NCBI GenBank assembly: GCA_023382535.1
Contig: JAHDWA010000094.1
Location: 1 to 30,126, forward strand
DNA from: Anaerolineae bacterium
GTDB lineage: Bacteria; Chloroflexota; Anaerolineae; 4572-78; J111
Reading direction: 5' to 3'
DNA length: 30,126 bases
Within the stretch, counting starts at the first letter, position 1, and each line of letters begins with the position of its first letter. The notes below the pieces were generated by a model, which was given only the letters and a program-made list of their open reading frames with translations, ran no database searches and was not told where the DNA came from. The position numbers and the translations under genes are program-made. Below are positions 7,362 to 15,967 of this stretch, in pieces.

Positions 7362-8765
7362 ATGATAGCAAAAAATTACGCACCATCGGCAGAGACCCAT
7401 CTCACCACCCTTTCAATCCCGCAGCTCCGCGCTGCCCTTAACGGCCGGGTGATCGCGCCCGATGACGCCCGCTACGACCAGGCGCGCACTGTCTTTTATG
7501 GGGGCATTGACCGCCGGCCGGCGGTTATCGTCCGGGCCGCAGACGCAACTGACGTGGCCCGCGTTATCTCGCTCGCGCGCGAGACCGGATTGGAGTTGGC
7601 CGTCCGCAGCGGCGGCCACAGTCTCGCCGGTCATAGCGTTTCCGAGGGTGGGATCGTCCTTGATCTTGCGGACATGCGGGCGTTGGATATTGATGCGAAA
7701 CACCGCACCGCATGGGCCCAGACAGGGTTAACCGCCGGCGAATACACGGTTGCAGCGGGGGCCTACGGTCTGGCAACCGGGTTCGGCGACACCCGCTCGG
7801 TTGGCATTGGGGGGATCACCCTGAGCGGCGGTATTGGCTATCTCGTCCGCCAGCACGGCCTCACTATTGACAACCTGCTGGCAGCCGAGGTTGTGACCGC
7901 GGACGGCCAGCTCCTCCGCGCCGACGCCGAGACACACCCGGACCTCTTTTGGGCAATCCGGGGCGGCGGCGGCAACTTTGGCGTCGTCACCCGCTTCCAG
8001 TTCCGACTGCACGAGCTTGAAACAGTGGTGGGCGGCATGTTAATGCTTCCGGCGACGCCCGACATCATCACCTCGTTCGTTGCCGAGGCAGAGGCCGCGC
8101 CGGACGAGCTGTCAATTATCGCCAATATTATGCCTGCCCCGCCCATGCCGTTTGTGCCCGCCGAGCATCACGGCCGGCTCATCATCATGGCCCTGATCTG
8201 CTACGCGGGTGGGACGGACGCCGGCGAAAGGGCCATCGCCCCATTCCGGGCGCTGGCCACGCCCATCGCCGATATGCTCCGGCCCATGCCCTACCCGGAA
8301 ATTTTCCCCCCGGACGAAGGGGGCTACCACCCGGTTGCGATAGGGCGGACAATGTTCGTTGATGCCATTGATCGCCAGGCAGCGGAGACGATTATGGACC
8401 ACCTCCAGGCCTCGACCGCGCCGATGAGAGTCGCGCAGCTCCGGGTACTGGGCGGGGCGATGGGCCGCGTGCCCGCCGACGTCACTGCCTTCGCCCACCG
8501 GCAGCGGCGGATTATGGCCAACGTCGCCGCGCTCTACGAGCGTCCCGACGAGGCGGGGCAGCACGAGGCCTGGGTTACTCACTTTGCGGCAGCGCTGCGC
8601 CAGGGCGATGCCGGCGCGTATGTCGGCTTTCTGGGCAACGATGGCCAGGCCCGCATCCGCGAAGCCTACCCCCGCTCAACCTGGGACCGGCTGGTGGCAA
8701 TCAAGCGGCGCTACGATCCAACCAACCTCTTCCGGCTCAACCAGAATATCCCGCCAGCGCCTTAG
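7362..8765 (+). CDS. FAD-linked oxidase, berberine-bridge/6-hydroxynicotine oxidase type
   Basis: The 467-residue product has an N-terminal FAD-binding domain of the PCMH/FAD_binding_4 type (about residues 53-215) and ends with a BBE-type C-terminus (YDPTNLFRLNQNI). RSGGHS (about 82-87) supplies the histidine (His86) that bonds covalently to the flavin 8-alpha carbon in this family. At the site of the second, cysteinyl linkage seen in bicovalent members, the sequence reads GDTRSVGIGG, with Thr where Cys would stand, so it is probably monocovalent. Such enzymes oxidise alcohols, amines or sugars with oxygen; the substrate cannot be read here. There is no signal peptide. The start ATG has a strong AAGGAGG upstream. 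It converges on the aminotransferase gene (14 bp between ends), so the two are not co-transcribed but may belong to one pathway. Confidence 0.88.
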   Translation: MIAKNYAPSAETHLTTLSIPQLRAALNGRVIAPDDARYDQARTVFYGGIDRRPAVIVRAADATDVARVISLARETGLELAVRSGGHSLAGHSVSEGGIVLDLADMRALDIDAKHRTAWAQTGLTAGEYTVAAGAYGLATGFGDTRSVGIGGITLSGGIGYLVRQHGLTIDNLLAAEVVTADGQLLRADAETHPDLFWAIRGGGGNFGVVTRFQFRLHELETVVGGMLMLPATPDIITSFVAEAEAAPDELSIIANIMPAPPMPFVPAEHHGRLIIMALICYAGGTDAGERAIAPFRALATPIADMLRPMPYPEIFPPDEGGYHPVAIGRTMFVDAIDRQAAETIMDHLQASTAPMRVAQLRVLGGAMGRVPADVTAFAHRQRRIMANVAALYERPDEAGQHEAWVTHFAAALRQGDAGAYVGFLGNDGQARIREAYPRSTWDRLVAIKRRYDPTNLFRLNQNIPPAP

Positions 8766-8779
8766 GTTCTGTTTACTAC

Positions 8780-9958
8780 CTACTCCGCCACTCCCCATCC
8801 TTCTAACGCCGCCATGGCCGCGCCGACGCCTGCGCCGAACTCAGCCGGCCGGCCCAGGTCGGCCAGGCTGCGCTCTAACATGGCGAGTTGGGCGGCCAGG
8901 TAAGCCGGGTGGGCGGCTTTGCCCATATGCCCCAGGCGGAACAACTGGCCGGCCAGCTCGCCGTAGCCGCCGGAGATCATGACCCCGTAGCGGTTGCGCA
9001 TATGATTTCGTAGCTGTGTATCCTCGATGCCTGCGGGCATCTTGACCCCGGTCACGGCCACCCCGGCAATCTCCTCCCGCGCCGCCCACAGCTCCAGCCC
9101 CAGCGCCTTGACTCCGGCCCGGCAGGCCCGCGCCACCGCCGCGTGGCGGGCGGCAAACCGGGCCAGGCCTTCCTCAAGCACCTGGGTCAAAACCGATTCC
9201 AGGGCATAGACCAGGCTGACCGAAGGCGTATAAGGAAAGACGCGCCGCTCCAGCCAGGTATTTTTCCAATCCAGAATGGACATGAAACTTCCCCGCACCG
9301 GCGCAGGCCGCTTCTGTTCCATCACCCGCCAGGCGTCGGGGCTGATCGCCATCAGCGACAACCCCGGCGGGCCGCCAAGGCACTTTTGCGGCCCGGCCAC
9401 GGCCAGGTCAATGCCCCACACCTCCGGGCTGAGCAGTTCGCCGCCCAGGCCGGAGACGGTGTCCACGATGGTCAGCACGCCGAACTCTTTAGCAATCGGC
9501 CCGATGTGCTGCACCGGGTTAACCGTCGCCGAGGGGGTCTCTGAATGGACGACGGACAAAAACTTGATGCCGGGGGTCTGCTTGAGCGCCCGGCGCACGT
9601 CCTCCGGGTCAATGGCCTCGTTGTAAGGCACGGCCAGTTCGACGGTTTCGCCGCCGTACTTTTCGATAAAAAGCTGGTACCACTTGCCAAACACGCCGGA
9701 AACGAGGTTCAGCACCTTGTCCCCCGGCGAGATCAAACAGGCCGCCGCCGCTTCCAGGCCCAAAATTGCCTCACCCTGCATCATGACTACATCATAGCGG
9801 GTCTGAAAAACCTGCTGCAAAAGCTGGCAGGTGCGCTCATATAACTCGATGAAGGCCGGGTCGTAGTGGTACAACACCGGGCGGGACTGGTCGCGCAGGG
9901 TGCGCTCGGTCAGCTCCACCGGTCCCCCGGAAAGGGTCATAATTGGCCAATTATCCAT
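8780..9958 (-). CDS. Class-V aminotransferase, pyridoxamine-pyruvate aminotransferase-like
   Basis: The 392-residue product is a fold-type I, PLP-family aminotransferase. The likely Schiff-base lysine is Lys192 in AGPQKCLGGPPGL, with the paired aspartate in VDTVSG (Asp166). Several stretches resemble what I remember of Mesorhizobium pyridoxamine-pyruvate aminotransferase more than ordinary alanine-glyoxylate enzymes: VLYHYDPAF, GLEAAAACLISP, VPYNEAIDP, SILDWKNTW and FPYTPSVS. A glutamate (Glu63, QGEAILGLE) that I recall as important in that enzyme is kept. A C-terminal arginine expected in its SGRGE segment is replaced (SGGYGE), while the arginine in FRLGHMG is kept. It is therefore an intermediate: pyridoxamine-, alanine- or ureidoglycine-type activity are all possible. 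The start at 9958 has AAAGGAGA upstream. It is the last gene of the BMP transporter operon, about 100 bp after the receptor gene. Confidence 0.8.
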   Translation of the reverse strand: MDNWPIMTLSGGPVELTERTLRDQSRPVLYHYDPAFIELYERTCQLLQQVFQTRYDVVMMQGEAILGLEAAAACLISPGDKVLNLVSGVFGKWYQLFIEKYGGETVELAVPYNEAIDPEDVRRALKQTPGIKFLSVVHSETPSATVNPVQHIGPIAKEFGVLTIVDTVSGLGGELLSPEVWGIDLAVAGPQKCLGGPPGLSLMAISPDAWRVMEQKRPAPVRGSFMSILDWKNTWLERRVFPYTPSVSLVYALESVLTQVLEEGLARFAARHAAVARACRAGVKALGLELWAAREEIAGVAVTGVKMPAGIEDTQLRNHMRNRYGVMISGGYGELAGQLFRLGHMGKAAHPAYLAAQLAMLERSLADLGRPAEFGAGVGAAMAALEGWGVAE

Positions 9959-9988
9959 ACTTTTTCTCCTTTACGTGCGAACTGTACG

Positions 9989-10030
9989 GGAAGATTGGAA
10001 GGTTGGAAGGCTGGTAATTTCCAATCTTCC
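9989..10030. repeat. Intercistronic hairpin between receptor and aminotransferase
   Basis: GGAAGATTGGAA (9989-10000) and TTCCAATCTTCC (10019-10030) are perfect 12-bp inverted repeats with an 18-nt loop that itself repeats TTGGAAGG. There is no T-run, so mRNA processing or differential stability is as likely as termination. Confidence 0.5.
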
Positions 10031-10057
10031 AAGCCTCCACTCCTCCCACCTTTCTCT

Positions 10058-11125
10058 TTATTTCAACTCGTCCAACCGCTTGCGCATGCCGTCCGCATCG
10101 CCGATGGCCGAGACCTTGATTTTACCGGCGATAATATCCGCCCTGGCCTGCTCGACGGCCTGCTTGACCTCTGCCGGAACGTCGCCGGGCAGGTCCAGCA
10201 GGCGCACCCCGCCGGAGGCGACATCCATGGTGTAAACCTTGCCAAACGCACCGCTCTCGATGTCGTCCATCATCTGGCGGTAGAGGCCGCTGTAGTCAAA
10301 CAAGACCGACGTCAGCAGCACGTCGCGGTACTGTTTGCTCTTGTCGCCGATGACGTCTATGAAGCGGGCTTTCGTTCCGGCCTGGCTGTTATGCTCTTGA
10401 ATTGCCTGGATCATGCCAAACGAAGCGCCGTCGCCCATGCCAAAGATAATGTCGGCCCCGGCCGCCAGCTCCGACTCAGTCACACGCTTGGCCCCGGCGG
10501 CATCCTCATAGGCTGCCTCGCCGATGACGCTGTAGAGGATGTTCACCGCCGGATCGGTCGCCTTGACCCCCTCGGCAAAACCGACGGTCATAAAATTCCA
10601 GGTTGGCGGCTCGCCGGAAACGACAATGCCAACCGTTTTGCTCTGGCTCAATCGGGCCGCCAAAATCCCGGCCAGGTAGGCGACCTCCTGGGCCTGCGTT
10701 TCGATATCGGACACGTTTGGCCCAATCGCGCCGGGATTCTCGACCACCGCGACTTTGACCTGGTTATTATTGGCAAACTCCGGGCAGACGGTCTGGTAGC
10801 CGCTGGCGTGGCAGATGAGCAGGTCAAACCCCCGCTCGGCCAGGTCGCGCAGCACGGGGGTAATGTCATCATAACCCAGGTTCTCGGCTACTTCCAGGGT
10901 AAAGCCGCGCTCGTTTTGCACCGCCGCCATCGCATCTGCCGCCTGCTGGTTCCAGCCCTGGTCGGTGCGACTGGCCGGTAACAAGACGGCCACATTGGCC
11001 ACTTTTTCGCCTGTGCTGCTTGCGGCGGGGGCCTCGGAGGCCGCTGGCTGCGTTCCGTCGCAAGCGGCCAAAGCACATAGAATTAAGCCTAACGCCATCA
11101 ATCCAAGCCACTGCTGGAATTTCAT
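10058..11125 (-). CDS. BMP/PnrA-family ABC transporter substrate-binding lipoprotein
   Basis: This is the extracytoplasmic receptor of the importer encoded by the three genes upstream. I place the start at the ATG at 11125, which has a GGAGGAGAA upstream and begins a lipoprotein signal peptide (MKFQQW...LCALAAC, Cys22). The longer frame to 11200 adds 25 residues that do not look like a signal. The mature protein (about 334 residues) shows BMP-family features: VAVLLPASRTDQGWNQQAADAM at the N-terminus, then YEDAAGAKRVTESELAAGADIIFGMGDGAS. Characterised BMP/PnrA receptors bind purine nucleosides (Treponema PnrA, Lactococcus BmpA), and other members may carry vitamins. Two palindromic repeats sit between it and the permease gene upstream. 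Confidence 0.93.
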   Translation of the reverse strand: MKFQQWLGLMALGLILCALAACDGTQPAASEAPAASSTGEKVANVAVLLPASRTDQGWNQQAADAMAAVQNERGFTLEVAENLGYDDITPVLRDLAERGFDLLICHASGYQTVCPEFANNNQVKVAVVENPGAIGPNVSDIETQAQEVAYLAGILAARLSQSKTVGIVVSGEPPTWNFMTVGFAEGVKATDPAVNILYSVIGEAAYEDAAGAKRVTESELAAGADIIFGMGDGASFGMIQAIQEHNSQAGTKARFIDVIGDKSKQYRDVLLTSVLFDYSGLYRQMMDDIESGAFGKVYTMDVASGGVRLLDLPGDVPAEVKQAVEQARADIIAGKIKVSAIGDADGMRKRLDELK

Positions 11126-11154
11126 CAGATTTTTCTCCTCCGTAAAAATTGATT

Positions 11155-11215
11155 TGTAGGACAAGTTGCTAACTTGTCCTACATCGGCGGCAAGGGACAA
11201 GATAACATCTTGTCC
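11155..11215. repeat. Pair of TAGGACAAG palindromes (copies A and B)
   Basis: Copy A: TGTAGGACAAGTT (11155-11167), loop GCT, exact complement at 11171-11183. Copy B: GGACAAGAT (11195-11203), loop AAC, complement at 11207-11215. The consensus arm matches the pair at 20135-20206. They lie between a permease gene and the receptor gene of the BMP operon, so the transcript would fold two adjacent hairpins. Confidence 0.75.
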
Positions 11216-11233
11216 TACATTCTCATCATCTTA

Positions 11234-12172
11234 CTACTTCTGTCCTCGCCTGTACGGGACGCCCAATGCCGCAGGCAGGCTGGTCCGACCGGCCAGCAGC
11301 ACCAGGGCGACGATGATGCCGAGGTAGGGCAGCATTAAAATAAACTCCGGCTGGATATTCACCCCGATGATTTGCAGGCCGTTGGCCAGGGAGCGCAGCA
11401 GCCCAAACAGCACCGCCCCGATAAAAACTCGGTAGGGCCGCCACTTGCCGAGCATGGCAATGGCAATGGCAATAAAGCCCTGGCCGACGGTCATCCCCGG
11501 CACAAAAAAGTTCAAATCGCCGACCGATAGAAACGCGCCGCCCAGGCCAGCCATCATCCCGCCGATCAGAATCGCCAGGTAGCGCGTCCGGGCTACGTTG
11601 ACCCCGGCGGCGTCGGCGGCCAGGGGACTCTCACCGACTGCCCGGATTTCCAGGCCGAAACGGGTGCGGGTCAGGATAAAGGCAAAAACGGCGACCAGTC
11701 CCCAGGCCAGGTAAACCACAAGCTGCTGCTGAAACAGAGCCGGGCCGAGGATCGGGATACTGCTCAAGAAAGGGACACTTATTTTCTGGGCGCTGGCCGC
11801 CAGAGTGGGAAACTGCTGCCCGTACAAATCACGAAACAGAAAACCGGTCAGCCCGCCCCCAAAAATGGTCAGGCCCAGGCCGACGATGACCTGGTCTACT
11901 TGCAGGGTAATAGTCAGCCAGCCAAAGAGTAAACCCACCATCAGGCCAATGCCCAGCCCGGCGGCGAGTCCCGCCCAGGTGCTCCCGCTGTTGAGGGCGA
12001 CAAAAAAGCCGCCAAAAGCGCCCAGCAGCATCATCCCTTCCAGGCCCAGGTTAAGCAGCCCGGCTCGCTCGGCGAAGGTTTCACCGAGGGCGGCCAGCAG
12101 CAGCGGCACGGCGGCAATCAGCCCGGCGCTTAAGAGAACGGTAACAAAATCCTGTAACTGCGCTCCACTCAT
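11234..12172 (-). CDS. ABC transporter permease, BMP/nucleoside type (second subunit)
   Basis: The 312-residue, very hydrophobic product belongs to the BPD_transp_2 permease family, with roughly eight to ten membrane helices. LNLGLEGMMLLGAFGGF near residue 40 and AVGESPLAADAAGVNVARTRYLAI in the cytoplasmic coupling region are characteristic of the YufQ/NupQ-like subunit. It forms the channel with the permease encoded directly upstream. The start ATG at 12172 has GGGAGA upstream. It lies 73 bp after the first permease gene. Confidence 0.93.
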   Translation of the reverse strand: MSGAQLQDFVTVLLSAGLIAAVPLLLAALGETFAERAGLLNLGLEGMMLLGAFGGFFVALNSGSTWAGLAAGLGIGLMVGLLFGWLTITLQVDQVIVGLGLTIFGGGLTGFLFRDLYGQQFPTLAASAQKISVPFLSSIPILGPALFQQQLVVYLAWGLVAVFAFILTRTRFGLEIRAVGESPLAADAAGVNVARTRYLAILIGGMMAGLGGAFLSVGDLNFFVPGMTVGQGFIAIAIAMLGKWRPYRVFIGAVLFGLLRSLANGLQIIGVNIQPEFILMLPYLGIIVALVLLAGRTSLPAALGVPYRRGQK

Positions 12173-12245
12173 GACCAGTCTCCCGGAATCCAGAGTGTAC
12201 CCTGGATGCCAGGTTCAAATCAACAGCCAATTTTCGCCTGAGGGG

Positions 12246-13286
12246 CTAATCCACTTCCCCCAGGTATTTCCGCTCAACATAGGCTCCCACGGCCAGAAAA
12301 ATGAGCATCAGGCCTTCCAGCATCGGCACAAAGAAGGCCGGGATTTGGGCGGTGCGGGCCATCATCTCCCCGCCAAAATCGAGCAGGGCAAAAAAATAGG
12401 CCAGAGGGATGACCCCCAGGCCGTTGAGGCGGGCCAGAAAAACCAGGGCAAAGCCGGTCAGGCCGTACATGGGATTCCATTCGCCCTGGAACAGTCCTTT
12501 GACCCCGAGGACATCATTAGCCCCGGCCAGTCCGGCCAACCCGGCGCTGGCCAGCATCGCCGTAACCACCAGCCGGTTGACCGGCATCCCGGCGTGCAGT
12601 GCAGCCTTGCGGCTGCGCCCCAGCACTATCAGGGCAAAACCAACCGTGCCATAGCGGAACATCAAATAAACCAGCAGCACGGCAGCGAGGCTCACGACCA
12701 GCCCCAGGTGAATCCGGGTGAACGGCAGCACGGGCAGGCGAAAGGCCTCGGGAATGAGCGGCATTTGCGGGGCCACCACGCTGGGATCTCGGAACGGCCC
12801 TTTGACCAGCCAACTGGTCAAATAGACGGCCACGTAATTCATCATGATCGTGGTGATGATCTCGTTAAGCCCGTAGCGGACCTTGAGCGCCGCCGGCACC
12901 ACCCCCCAGGCTATCCCGCCGCCAATCCCAACCAGGGCACATAAGCTGAGCAGCAGAAAATGGGAAGTAACTCCGGCCAGGCGGGGCGCGACCAGCCCCA
13001 CCAGGCTCGCCCCGATCAGGAACTGCCCATCCACCCCAATATTCCAGACGCTGGCCTTAAGCGCCACCAGCAGCCCGGCGCTGACCAGCAGCAGCGGCGC
13101 CATTTTGATCAGGGTTTCGGTTAAACCGAAAGAACTGGCCATGCCCCGGCTAAACAATATTCCATACGCCTGGAGCGGGTCTTTGCCCACCAGCCACAAA
13201 AAAAGCCCCCCACTGAGAAATGCCGCCACCACAGCCAGGATTGAACTCAGCAGCGGCTTCAGGGAACGAGTTGACACAAGAGACAT
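12246..13286 (-). CDS. ABC transporter permease, BMP/nucleoside type (first subunit)
   Basis: The 346-residue multi-spanning protein is a YufP/NupP-like BPD_transp_2 permease. Recognisable segments are WNIGVDGQFLIGASLVGL, LNEIITTIMMNYVA and the coupling-loop region LGRSRKAALHAGMPVNRL. I chose the ATG at 13286; a GTG at 13289 precedes it in frame. Either overlaps the stop of the ATPase gene (TGATG or GTGA junction), so the two are translationally coupled. It pairs with the next permease to form the importer's membrane domain. Confidence 0.92.
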   Translation of the reverse strand: MSLVSTRSLKPLLSSILAVVAAFLSGGLFLWLVGKDPLQAYGILFSRGMASSFGLTETLIKMAPLLLVSAGLLVALKASVWNIGVDGQFLIGASLVGLVAPRLAGVTSHFLLLSLCALVGIGGGIAWGVVPAALKVRYGLNEIITTIMMNYVAVYLTSWLVKGPFRDPSVVAPQMPLIPEAFRLPVLPFTRIHLGLVVSLAAVLLVYLMFRYGTVGFALIVLGRSRKAALHAGMPVNRLVVTAMLASAGLAGLAGANDVLGVKGLFQGEWNPMYGLTGFALVFLARLNGLGVIPLAYFFALLDFGGEMMARTAQIPAFFVPMLEGLMLIFLAVGAYVERKYLGEVD

Positions 13287-14905
13287 CACTGCGCCAACCC
13301 CAGCATCAGGCGGCCAATTGCCGCCTCATTCGTCTGGGCACGCGGTACAACATCAAGCAGGCGACCATTGTACATGACCCCGATGCGGTCACTGCAGGCC
13401 AGCAGTTCGTCCAGCTCCGCCGAGATCAGCAGAACGGCCGTGCCTCGCTCCGCCTGCGCCCGCAGCGTTTGCAGCACAAACTGCGCAGTCAGGACGTCGA
13501 GGCCCTGGGTGGGCTTGTTACAGACCAGGATTTTAGGCTGCGCCGCCAACTCGCGGGCGAGCAATAACTTTTGAATATTGCCTCCGGAGAGCGTGCCCAG
13601 CCGCGCCCAGGGGCCGGGAGTCACGATCTTAAACTGCCGGATCAAGCGGACCGCATACGCGGCGACAGCGCCTCGATCCAGCAGTGTCCAGCGGGAAAAC
13701 GGCCGCTGATTGACCACCTTCAGCACCGCATTCTCGGCGACGCTCAAGGCCGGCACGCCGGCCTCGCCCAGCCGGTCATCGGTCAGGTAGCCCACCCCGG
13801 CCCTCCTGGCAGCCGCAGTCCCGCCGTTGGCAATATTAACCCCGTTGACAACGATCTGCCCGGCGTTCACCCGGCGCTGGCCCGCCAAAACTTCGCCCAA
13901 TTCTTTTTGGCCGTTGCCGTCTACTCCGGCGATGCCCAAAATCTCACCAGGGTAAAGTTCCAGGCTGACCCGGCTGAGCGAAAGCGCCTCCCGGTCACTG
14001 AGGGCAGTGACCTCTTTCAGAATACAGACAGGCTCAGCCGAAAGGGATGACTTGCTTTTAAGAGGCTCCCTCCCTACTGCTAAAGATGGCGGCAGAGAAG
14101 AAGCAGTCCCAAACATCAACTTGAGAATGTGTTCGGTGATTGCTGCCCGGTCCTGGCGGGCCAGTCTATCCGGCCCCACCTCGCCGACCCGCTGCCCCTG
14201 GCGCAGAACCGTGATCCGGTCGCTGAGGGTCAGCGCTTCTTCCAGCTTGTGAGTAATGAAGATAACGGCCACGCCGCGTGCTTTCAACCGGCGCAGAATC
14301 GCAAACAATTCGCTCACTTCGGCCGGGGTCAAGACCGAGGTTGGCTCGTCCAGTAACAGTACCCGCGAGCCGCGAAAGAGCGCCTTGATGATTTCGACGC
14401 GCTGCTGCTGCCCCAACGAGAGATGCCGCACCTCCACCTGGGGTGAGACGGCCAGGCCCACATCATCAAGCAGGGCTTGTAACCGCTGTTCCGCCTGGCG
14501 CAGGTTCAGTACAAAACCGGCTGGCCGGCCCAGCATGACATTTTCAATCACCGACAGCGTTGGCACCAGGGTGAAGTGCTGGTAAACCGTCCCAATTCCC
14601 CATTTGAGCGCCTCGTGCGGCGAGGTCAATGTCACCACCTGGCCGTCAATTAAAATCTGGCCTCGATCCGGCCGGATCATCCCGGAGAGAATGTTGAGCA
14701 AGGTGGATTTGCCGGCCCCATTTTCCCCCAACAGGCTCTGAATTTCGCCGCCGCGGATTGTCAAAAAAATGTCGTCGTTGGCCACCACGCCGGGAAAATA
14801 CTTGGTGATGCCGCGCAGTTCAATCAGGGCCAGGGGGGTCGCGTCCGTCACAGGGGCAGACCCGTCCTCAAGATGTGTTGGTTGGGGGGAAAAATAATTA
14901 TTCAT
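13286..14905 (-). CDS. ABC transporter ATP-binding protein with two NBDs, BMP/nucleoside type
   Basis: The 539-residue product contains two fused nucleotide-binding domains, as usual for BMP and sugar importers (YufO/RbsA type). The first is complete: Walker A GENGAGKST (about 60-68), signature LSLGQQQRVEI, Walker B LLLDEPTSVLTP. The second is degenerate as expected: GVDGNGQKE in place of Walker A, signature LSGGNIQKLLLA kept, and CNKPTQGLD replacing the catalytic DE. The N-terminal about 28 residues before the first domain are poorly conserved, and the 14905 start lacks a clear ribosome-binding site, so a slightly internal start is possible. It is the first gene of the five-gene minus-strand operon ending with the aminotransferase. 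Confidence 0.95.
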   Translation of the reverse strand: MNNYFSPQPTHLEDGSAPVTDATPLALIELRGITKYFPGVVANDDIFLTIRGGEIQSLLGENGAGKSTLLNILSGMIRPDRGQILIDGQVVTLTSPHEALKWGIGTVYQHFTLVPTLSVIENVMLGRPAGFVLNLRQAEQRLQALLDDVGLAVSPQVEVRHLSLGQQQRVEIIKALFRGSRVLLLDEPTSVLTPAEVSELFAILRRLKARGVAVIFITHKLEEALTLSDRITVLRQGQRVGEVGPDRLARQDRAAITEHILKLMFGTASSLPPSLAVGREPLKSKSSLSAEPVCILKEVTALSDREALSLSRVSLELYPGEILGIAGVDGNGQKELGEVLAGQRRVNAGQIVVNGVNIANGGTAAARRAGVGYLTDDRLGEAGVPALSVAENAVLKVVNQRPFSRWTLLDRGAVAAYAVRLIRQFKIVTPGPWARLGTLSGGNIQKLLLARELAAQPKILVCNKPTQGLDVLTAQFVLQTLRAQAERGTAVLLISAELDELLACSDRIGVMYNGRLLDVVPRAQTNEAAIGRLMLGLAQ

Positions 14906-14943
14906 CGGTTGGGCAGCGGGTCAGGCAACATCGTCAAGCGTGA

Positions 14944-14973
14944 AGTATATCACATTCCCCGCAATGTGGGAAT
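14944..14973 (-). promoter_or_regulatory. Candidate promoter/operator of the BMP transporter operon
   Basis: On the minus strand a TATACT (14949-14944) is preceded 17 bp upstream by TTCCCA (14972-14967), a weak -35. Between and over them lie two interleaved inverted repeats, CACATT...AATGTG (14951-14956 with 14963-14968) and ATTCCC...GGGAAT (14954-14959 with 14968-14973). A repressor binding here would cover the promoter. The start codon of the ATPase gene is about 40 nt downstream. Short hexamers, so only suggestive. Confidence 0.35.
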
Positions 14974-15055
14974 TAATGAAGGGCAAGCCCTATTGGGAGT
15001 ATGCGGGAGCGAGGTCAATACCCGGAAACCTCCCTGAGCATCAATTCAACCGATC

Positions 15056-15967
15056 TTATACCTGGGCATCCTCGATGGAGTGCAGAAATTCTTCCACTGC
15101 CTCCGGCAGTTCGATCTTTTCCAAATTGTGCTGTTCGCGCAGGGCGGCTTGATGGCGGATGAGCCACATATAGAGGTCGCTTTCGGAGCGGCCGGGGAAA
15201 TGTTTGATGATGCCCATCTGCCGCACCACTTCGAGCATGGGCAAGTAAACGTGGTCGTACCAGTGGGCGGCGGCCAGTTGAAAAGCGGTGTCCGGGTCGT
15301 CAGCCAGGGGCTGGCCGCGCTCTTTTTCCAGGCAGAAACGATGCAGCTCGATATGTTTTAACAGCCGCCAGTAACCTGATGGCTCAGAAAAATCAAGATG
15401 GAGTTTAGAATCCGGGCGGGTCTTGTCAAGCCGAGTTCTGGTTAAAAAGTAAGCGCACTCTTCCTTGATGAGCAGCTCGTCCGGCTCCACATCGGGCGCA
15501 AGCGAAATGGAGGTAGGCAGCTCGGTCACATGGGCTTGGATCGTATCCCAACCCAGCGCCCGCGCCACCGAAACGCGGTGGTTGCCGTCCTTGACAAAGT
15601 AAACCTGGTCAATTTTGTAAACATCAATCGGGGGAAAGCCCTTGCCGGTTTCGGCCAGGGTGTAAATGTTACGCCAGCGCTCTTTCTCCCGTTCATTGCC
15701 GCTGCGGGGTAGAAAATGACGCGTAAAATCCTCGTAGCGGCCGGTGCTGCCGGCGATATTCTGGAGAGGAACATCCTGCACGCCCAAATAGGCCGCTTCC
15801 TTTAAGTTTAATTTTTTGATGACCTCGTCGAAGGAAAGCAGATGCATATTGTGGCCGGTAATCAGCCCCAGCATCATCTCCAAAAAACCTTTGACTTTGG
15901 CCCGGTTAAATTCCGCTTCGCTCCGAATATAGGTGATGGCTTCGGCGCTCAAATTGGTGGAGTCCAT
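15056..15967 (-). CDS. ParB/Srx-fold nuclease-like protein of unknown role
   Basis: The 303-residue protein has a ParB-like core: FPPIDVYKIDQVYFVKDGNHRVSVARALG (about residues 111-139) matches the ParB N-terminal fold with its conserved DGNHR (127-131) nucleotide-binding/catalytic patch. The part before it (about 1-105) is helical. The C-terminal part (about 160-300), rich in Trp, His and Tyr (SGYWRLLKHIELHRF, AAHWYDHVYLPML), is not a ParB DNA-binding domain. No helix-turn-helix is obvious, so it is not a chromosome-partition ParB. A role as nuclease, kinase-like or sensor protein is open; DUF4032-like proteins show a similar beginning (from memory). The start ATG at 15967 has AAGGAC upstream. 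It follows the Clp-type gene by 142 bp on the same strand and may share its transcript. Confidence 0.75.
   Translation of the reverse strand: MDSTNLSAEAITYIRSEAEFNRAKVKGFLEMMLGLITGHNMHLLSFDEVIKKLNLKEAAYLGVQDVPLQNIAGSTGRYEDFTRHFLPRSGNEREKERWRNIYTLAETGKGFPPIDVYKIDQVYFVKDGNHRVSVARALGWDTIQAHVTELPTSISLAPDVEPDELLIKEECAYFLTRTRLDKTRPDSKLHLDFSEPSGYWRLLKHIELHRFCLEKERGQPLADDPDTAFQLAAAHWYDHVYLPMLEVVRQMGIIKHFPGRSESDLYMWLIRHQAALREQHNLEKIELPEAVEEFLHSIEDAQV

Noticed and set aside
10058..14905. BMP operon as a sugar (ribose-type) importer
   Set aside because: ATPase and permease families overlap with sugar systems, but the receptor is BMP/PnrA type and two different permeases are encoded, which fits the nucleoside-type group.
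14940..15152. 70-codon plus-strand frame upstream of and overlapping the ParB-fold gene
   Set aside because: Overlaps a clear gene on the other strand and lacks any start signal.
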